DNA from: CAYVXE01 sp964455375
GTDB taxonomy: Bacteria > Zhuqueibacterota > Zhuqueibacteria > Oceanimicrobiales > Oceanimicrobiaceae
Length of the DNA: 6,537 bases
Direction of reading: 5' to 3'
Assembly: GCA_964455375.1 (NCBI GenBank)
Contig: CAYVXE010000171.1
Span: 1 to 6,537, forward strand
A program made the position numbers and the translations under genes. The notes below the pieces were generated by a model. The model saw only the letters and a program-made list of their open reading frames with translations. It was not told the DNA's origin and did not search any database. This document shows, one piece after another, positions 6,536 to 6,537 of the stretch; position 1 is the stretch's first letter; every line of letters starts with the position of its first letter.

Positions 6536-6537
6536 TC

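Noticed and set aside
6490..6537. ATG at 6496 (minus strand) as start of the secreted protein
   Set aside because: It is out of frame with the long reading frame and reaches a stop codon after five codons.
6497..6537. Sigma-70 promoter for the secreted-protein gene (CTGACA or TATTCT elements)
   Set aside because: No -10 element lies at a proper distance from CTGACA, and the -35 partner of TATTCT would fall outside the window.

Overview
The window looks like the edge of a surface-polysaccharide (capsule or exopolysaccharide) biosynthesis cluster from a Gram-negative bacterium, followed by an unrelated, convergently transcribed secreted-protein gene. The host cannot be named from the sequence. 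A+T-rich genes, absence of Shine-Dalgarno sites before the left-hand genes, and a secreted TIM-barrel-like protein with a Sec signal peptide would fit the Bacteroidota/Calditrichota/KSB1 (FCB-like) range, but that is inference.

Layout. Positions 1-394 hold the decayed remains of a membrane-type family 2 glycosyltransferase (GT2) gene that enters from the left edge. It has lost about 57 codons carrying the nucleotide-sugar-binding and DxD motifs, and it degenerates after about position 250. Four intact plus-strand genes follow in a probable operon: a membrane-anchored processive-type GT2 (458-1618); a full-length WcaJ/WbaP-type phosphoglycosyltransferase that would start the glycan on undecaprenyl phosphate (1611-3017, overlapping the previous gene by 8 bases); a soluble GT2 (3056-4051); and a WbbL/rhamnosyltransferase-like GT2 (4051-4971, sharing one base with the previous stop codon). 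Together they would start and extend a lipid-linked oligosaccharide at the inner face of the cytoplasmic membrane. No flippase, polymerase or sugar-nucleotide synthesis gene is in view, so the rest of the pathway must lie to the left or elsewhere.

After a 32-base convergent gap the minus strand carries a gene for a secreted protein of about 490 residues (5004-6476). It has a signal peptide, a TIM-barrel-like region resembling clan GH-A glycosidases and a C-terminal beta-rich domain. Its start is best placed at a TTG preceded by a good GGAGG ribosome-binding site, and an inverted repeat lies upstream near the right edge. Its base composition is visibly richer in G+C than the glycan genes, so the gap may mark the edge of a horizontally acquired polysaccharide island.

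No RNA genes, CRISPR arrays, insertion sequences or attachment sites were recognised, and nothing here is strong evidence for a new biological system. The points most worth a second look are the microhomology deletion in the GT2 remnant, the atypical putative glycosidase, and the break in composition and initiation signals between the two parts.
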